Position numbers and translations under genes: made by a program. From Lindgomyces ingoldianus (lineage: Eukaryota; Ascomycota; Dothideomycetes; Pleosporales; Lindgomycetaceae), in the NCBI RefSeq assembly GCF_010093535.1, contig NW_022985180.1, forward strand, positions 705,157 to 769,156: a stretch of 64,000 bases of DNA, read 5' to 3'. Under the pieces are notes generated by a model. It did not search any database. It was not told the DNA's origin and was given only the letters and a program-made list of their open reading frames with translations. This document shows positions 59,111 through 64,000 of the stretch, piece after piece. Position 1 is the first letter of the stretch. Each line of letters starts with the position of its first letter.

Positions 59111-62100
59111 TCTTAACTGTTGTTAGCTAGAACTTGTCTTTAAAAGCTGCTGCTATCTAGTAATGTTGTAGCTGCTTCTTTTAATATAGGTGCCTTATTA
59201 CCTAGCTAGTTTCTTTTAGATAAGCCTAAAAGTACTTTTATACTAACAGCTGCGCGTTTCTTAAATTCTTAGCTAGTTTTTATGTATTTTTACTAGTAAG
59301 CTACCTTTTTTATTTTACTAAAAACTCTTTTTAGTTTTTTTAATTACTTACTATATATTTAACTTTATATTCTGTTTCTATATCTTCTTATTTTTAGGTA
59401 GATAAAAAAATTTCTTTAAGTGCTTTTTCTAGCTTAAAAGTATAAAACTATAAGTAGATTTTTATATATAAAGAAAGCTTAAGCTTATAATTATCTTATT
59501 AAGTTTAAAGAACTTTATATAGTTTTATTTTTTTTTCTGCTAGCTTCCTAGAAGGTTTAGGTATCTTAAGGTTCTTTATGTTAAAGTATATGTAATCTTC
59601 TAGGTAGATTTTTAGTCTTAATTATTATAATTTATTTACATACTTCTTTATTATTTCTCTACTATTCTTAGCTTTAATAGCTAACCTTTTATATATCTAG
59701 TGTAGGTTTATTAGCTAATCTATTAACTCCTATAAATCTATAGGTTAGTTTCTATGTAATGCAAAGTAAAAGTTGTATCTAAAATTAGCCTTATATAGTG
59801 TCTCTTTTATTATAGCTAATTCTACATTATTAATAGCTAGTTATGCTATTAGAAGCTATTCTGCCTAATTACTCTAAGTGTTAAAAATGTACTTCTTTAA
59901 GTACTTTTCTACTTCTGCATTTACTCTTTCTGTCTAGCTGTCTATTTATAAGTAATAGGCTATTAACAGTTTATATGCTATACTAAGGTGCCTTATTACT
60001 GCTTTCTAGAAGCTGCTAGTAAATAACTTATCTTAGTTAGAGATAATAATCTTAGGGCATCTATATACTAATATTATATTTTATTTTAATTTATAAATAA
60101 ATTCTTTAGCAGTTATTATCTTTTCTAAGGGCTAAGTATAAAGATACTTAGTAGTTTTATCTAGGGCTACTATAATTATGTTGCACATCCTGTCTATTCC
60201 TAGTTTCTTAGACAGGAGTAATTCTATAATAAAGTCTATTATAATTATAGTTTATAGTAATTTTAGCGCTTTAATTAGTTAAAGGTACTTGTAGGCCTTA
60301 TACCTCTATAGATTATTTTTATTACAAGTGTTGCATTCTTAAAGCACTTCTGTGCATAGTTGCTTTACTTTTAGTATTTATTATAGTATAGCAACTTTTA
60401 GTTTTTTTTAAAAGGTGCCTATTTTTAGGTGTCTAAACATTAAAGACTTATAATATTTTTAGACTAAGTTCTTCTATCTTTACTTACTATCTATAAGCAT
60501 ATAGAATTCTTTTATAAGTTAGGGCTTATTATAAATCTATCTTTTATTAGTTTTTTTAAAAAGTGTAAATTTTTTAGTTTTTTTCTTTTTTTTATTAAAG
60601 TAATCTAGTCTTTAGCTAAGGGCGTTAGCCTGCTAATTTTGTGTTCCTAGAACATGCTTAATAATATAGTTAAACTGTATAAGCTTTATTACTTATTTTA
60701 TATGCATTAGTAATAACTTCTTTACTGTTAGAAATGTAACTAAATTTGCATAGTTAGTTATAATATAAAATAGCTTTACTATTCTATGTAGTTTTATAGC
60801 CTATACTCTTACAGCATTTAGAATTACTTTTAGTTCTTTATTAAGTATGCTGTATCCTACTTTAGGTTCTAAGAACTTAGTAGAATAGTATGCAACTAGG
60901 TGCTATTTTCTGTCTTCCTGTTTTTAGTAAAACGCGGCTCTACTAGCTCCTAGGGATGCGTCTGTGTAGATCTTAGTATCTAACTATAGGTTATACATTC
61001 TTAGCACTAGCTTAGCTGTTATAGCTTATTTTAGCGCTATAAATGCTTTATTTATTTATAGGGTCTAGACAAACTTTACTATTACCTACTCCTTAGTTAT
61101 AGTGTTTATTAATAGTATAGTAATTTTTAAATAATCTCTAATTATCTGCCTAATATAGCCTAATAGTCCTAGAAATTCTTTTACTTTTTTAACTATTATA
61201 AGTTTTAGCTACTTAAGTACTTTTTATACTTTAGCTAAGTTAATCTTTATCTTTTTTTTATTAATTATAAATTCTAAGTATTCTGTTTTGCTAACATAGA
61301 ATTCACACTTAGAGAGCTGCAGGTAGAGTCTGTACTTCCTAAGCTGCTCTAAGACTTTTTGTACCTTCTGTACATAGTCTTCCAGGGTATCTTTTAAGTA
61401 GACAAGGACATTGTCTAGATATACTAGGGTAAAGATATCTAGATAAGGGTTAAAAGCTATATTAATAATTTACTAGAATATTACTAAAGCGTTTATTAGG
61501 CTAAACAGCATTACTAATAATTTATAAAGTTCTTACAGAGTTCTAAACGCTATAAGCTACTTATCTTCCTTTTATATCCTTATTTTATTAAATCTGTTTT
61601 GTATGTTAAACTTTATAAAGTACTAGGTTCCTTTTAATTAGTTTATAATATCTTATATAATTAGTAGAGAGAACTAGTTTTAAATTATATTATTATTTAA
61701 GGTCTTATAGTTCTAATAGACTTAGATTTTTTTTTTTTTTTTTTTACAAAGACTATAGCTAAAGCTATAGGGCTATAGCTTTCTTAGATATAGCCTCTTA
61801 CTAACATCCTATTAACATACTCTTACAAGGCCTCTTTCTATACTCTTATTAAGAGGTAGAGCTTATGTGTTTTTAGGTTGTAATTTTTTATTAAGTTAAT
61901 AGCATAATCTTAAGGCTAGTGTAGTAGTAGTTCTCTAAGGTCCTTTAGTGTCTTAAACATATCCTTATAGTCTTTGTACTTAGGCAGGATGCAACCTTTT
62001 TTCTAGATTTATATAACACTAATTTATTTTACATCTTTATCTTTTTTAATTTTTTTATAAAGTACTTTTTTAAGTTTTTTTTTTATTATTTTTATTACTT

Positions 62101-64000
62101 AAGCTTTTAGCTTTTAGTAAGGGAACTTTTAAAGTTTTCTTTTCTTAGAGTAGTAACTACTACCCTGCTTTGCTTATTTGTGGACTAGGCATCTATTATC
62201 ATAGCATGCTAACTAGGTTATATGTGCGTGGTTGTTAAGAGTTTCTATAGTTATAGTTCTCTAATTAATTATAAAGTTATGCGTTTTAAGCTAATTATAG
62301 CCTAGAATTACATTATATTTACCTTCTAGCTTAAGTATGTTTATAAACCTCTAGTCTTTTATATTTAGAGTCTTAAAGTCCTTCTTATAGGTTTCTAGGT
62401 TAATCTATTCTCTACTATACTTAATTAATAATGTGTTAGTAAGAGTTACCTTAAATAAGTTTTTTTTTATGCAGAATAGTATGCCTTACTTATCTACTTA
62501 ATTCTTATTTATAGCAGTAAAGGTGCATCTGCTATCTATAAGAGCTAGTTTAGGCTGTCCTTTGTACATAAAGGTAGTTATTAGACTGTGTCCTGCCCCT
62601 TATTCTACTATAATTACTACTAATATGTTGTGTTTAACTTTCTTATTTAGAAAAGAATAAAGATTAATGTTTTATAAGTTATTATTAAACTTATTTTTTT
62701 TCTTTATAGATTTAATGTTCTTAATTATAGTAGTTAAGTGCTTTACATTTATAATCTTTAACTAGGTAATGTAATATTAGATAGTCTTTTTTTCTTACTA
62801 CTTTTTACTAGAAGTAGTAAAACTTATAATTTTTTTATTTATTACACTTTATCTATGCTTCTTGTTTATAAGGAGGAGCTGTTTAGTAAGTGTAGCAATT
62901 TATAGTTTTGCAGGCTAAGGCTGTTCCTTACTATAGGCAACTATTATAGTTCTTTTTCTATGTAGGCTACTATCCTGCTTAATGTTTATTGTCCTAGTGT
63001 TTAACACAGTACTGTTGTGTACACTAGTACTAGGGATATAGACACTTATTAGGTTTATGTAATGTGTTAAAGGGACTTTTTTAGGTCTACTATAAGTATT
63101 CCTTTGTTTGTACTAGCTGTACTAGGTAATTCTTCTATTAGCAACTATTAGTGCTATAGGTGCTGCTTCTGCAAAGAACACATTATCTATAGTTCTATTA
63201 TATTATAAGAGCTTTTCTAGAGATTGCTAGGCTTAGGAGCAGTGTCTTAGGCTTTTTAAAAGCTAGTTATAGTACCTTAAACCTAGCAGGTTTGCCTAAC
63301 TATTCTAGCTTTTAGTCTCTAATCTTAGTAAAAAATTACTATTACTTTTTTTTATTTATAATGTTATATTTAACTTTAGCTATCTTTTATATAATGTTAA
63401 ACATTAAGTAGTTATTGCTAATGTTTATTTAGTAAAGTAAAACTATATAATTACTTAAGTAGTTATATTATAACCTGCATTTCTAGCACTTACATCTCTA
63501 AAACTATTAGAAAAGCTTTTTTACTAAAGTACTAAAAGTTTAGTCTTAAAAGAGAAACTATTCTTCTTTTTTTTAAACATTTATAATGTATCTTTAGATC
63601 TAAGTCTCTTCTCTATATCCTTTAAAAATTACAAGGTCCTGTAACACTAAGTTAAGGCTACTAAAATTTTAAATAACTACCCTCTAATATAGTTTAAAGT
63701 AGTTATTTAAAAAATAGTTTTCTTTACATTACTAGTAAAGTTTATTACCTAATTTTTCTTATATTTCCTTATCTATAAGGCTATATTTAGCAGTAATAGC
63801 TTTTATTATTATAGTAGTATTTTTATTCTCCCCCTTCTAAAAGTTTAGGCAATTTTAATAAAAATGTTCTACTTTTTTATAGTTTAGGCAGGCCTTATTC
63901 TCTAGCTACTTTTGTTGTTCCTTTATTAGAGGCAGCCTATTACATCCTAGAACCTAGCTCTTCTTAGAGAGGGGGCTCTGTGTATGCTTTACATAACTAA

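Larger units (their letters stand above)
57937..64000 (-). mobile_element. Gypsy retrotransposon G3, minus strand, truncated by the window
   Basis: The 3' LTR is 57937-58529 (593 bp, the reverse complement of the G2 LTR). Beside it is cgctgccccctctccctagc, a purine tract on the minus strand. Pol and gag lie to the right: RT box LVYLDNVLVY at 61427-61398, integrase zinc region near 60,300-60,340, gag zinc knuckle near 63,910-63,850 (ACLNYKKVEHFY*NC). Fully RIPped except the outer LTR edge. The 5' LTR and second duplication are outside. Confidence 0.92.

Noticed and set aside
16617..64000. Starship or other giant cargo element
   Set aside because: No tyrosine-recombinase captain (DUF3435) or cargo genes seen; target duplications explain the region as nested ordinary transposons.
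16617..64000. Centromere
   Set aside because: AT-rich RIPped repeat nests can form centromeres in such fungi, but sequence alone cannot show it.

Overview
The window looks like an AT-rich compartment of a filamentous ascomycete (Pezizomycotina) genome. About 60 kb of the 64 kb is transposable-element sequence decayed by repeat-induced point mutation (RIP: C to T and G to A on both strands). In the deepest-decayed stretches nearly every surviving C is followed by T, coding frames are riddled with TAG/TAA, and catalytic codons have changed in the RIP direction (Asp to Asn, Glu to Lys, Cys and His to Tyr). There is no bacterial gene organisation, rRNA, CRISPR or recognisable tRNA.

Layout. 1-2972: a 23-bp tandem repeat, a Gypsy integrase/chromodomain remnant, then the 3' end of a Copia element (RNase H, purine tract, LTR). 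2973-12050: old decayed DNA holding a DUF6589-like remnant, an unidentified frame and one copy of a repeat called F here. 12050-16614: a less-mutated island with the only intact gene seen, a CAS1-type multi-membrane O-acyltransferase on the minus strand (two exons), with a fresh solo LTR upstream. 16617-64000: a deep nest of transposons.

The nest can be unpacked from target-site duplications (TSDs). F copy 2 (18480-19563 and 51916-52550) was split by a minus-strand Copia element, D, whose LTRs lie 32 kb apart (19564-19740 and 51719-51915) with TSD gttta. D was then bombarded by pogo-like DNA transposons with TA duplications (20042-24077, 24974-26104, 34970-35355, 35756-37589, 38521-48424, 48815-50680), a minus-strand Gypsy element G1 (27104-34462, TSD gagat) and a 553-bp TRIM (50914-51466, TSD gtcta). 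Several of these host further insertions: Gypsy G2 (39280-46950, TSD ctgct) in a pogo element, three solo LTRs, a palindromic pogo derivative, and an aberrant 681-bp Copia integrant. Right of F, another pogo element (from 52553) holds a second pogo copy, a Tc1-like DD34E element (55674-57001) and a third pogo copy interrupted by Gypsy G3, which runs off the window.

Points worth attention: an antisense reading frame with a Zn2Cys6-like double cysteine motif and coiled coil in all three Gypsy elements; reciprocal RIP sparing of outer element edges; a RIP-refractory hairpin in the G1 LTRs; and altered catalytic-motif residues in the CAS1-like gene. Protein identities are from motif reading by eye; no database search was possible.
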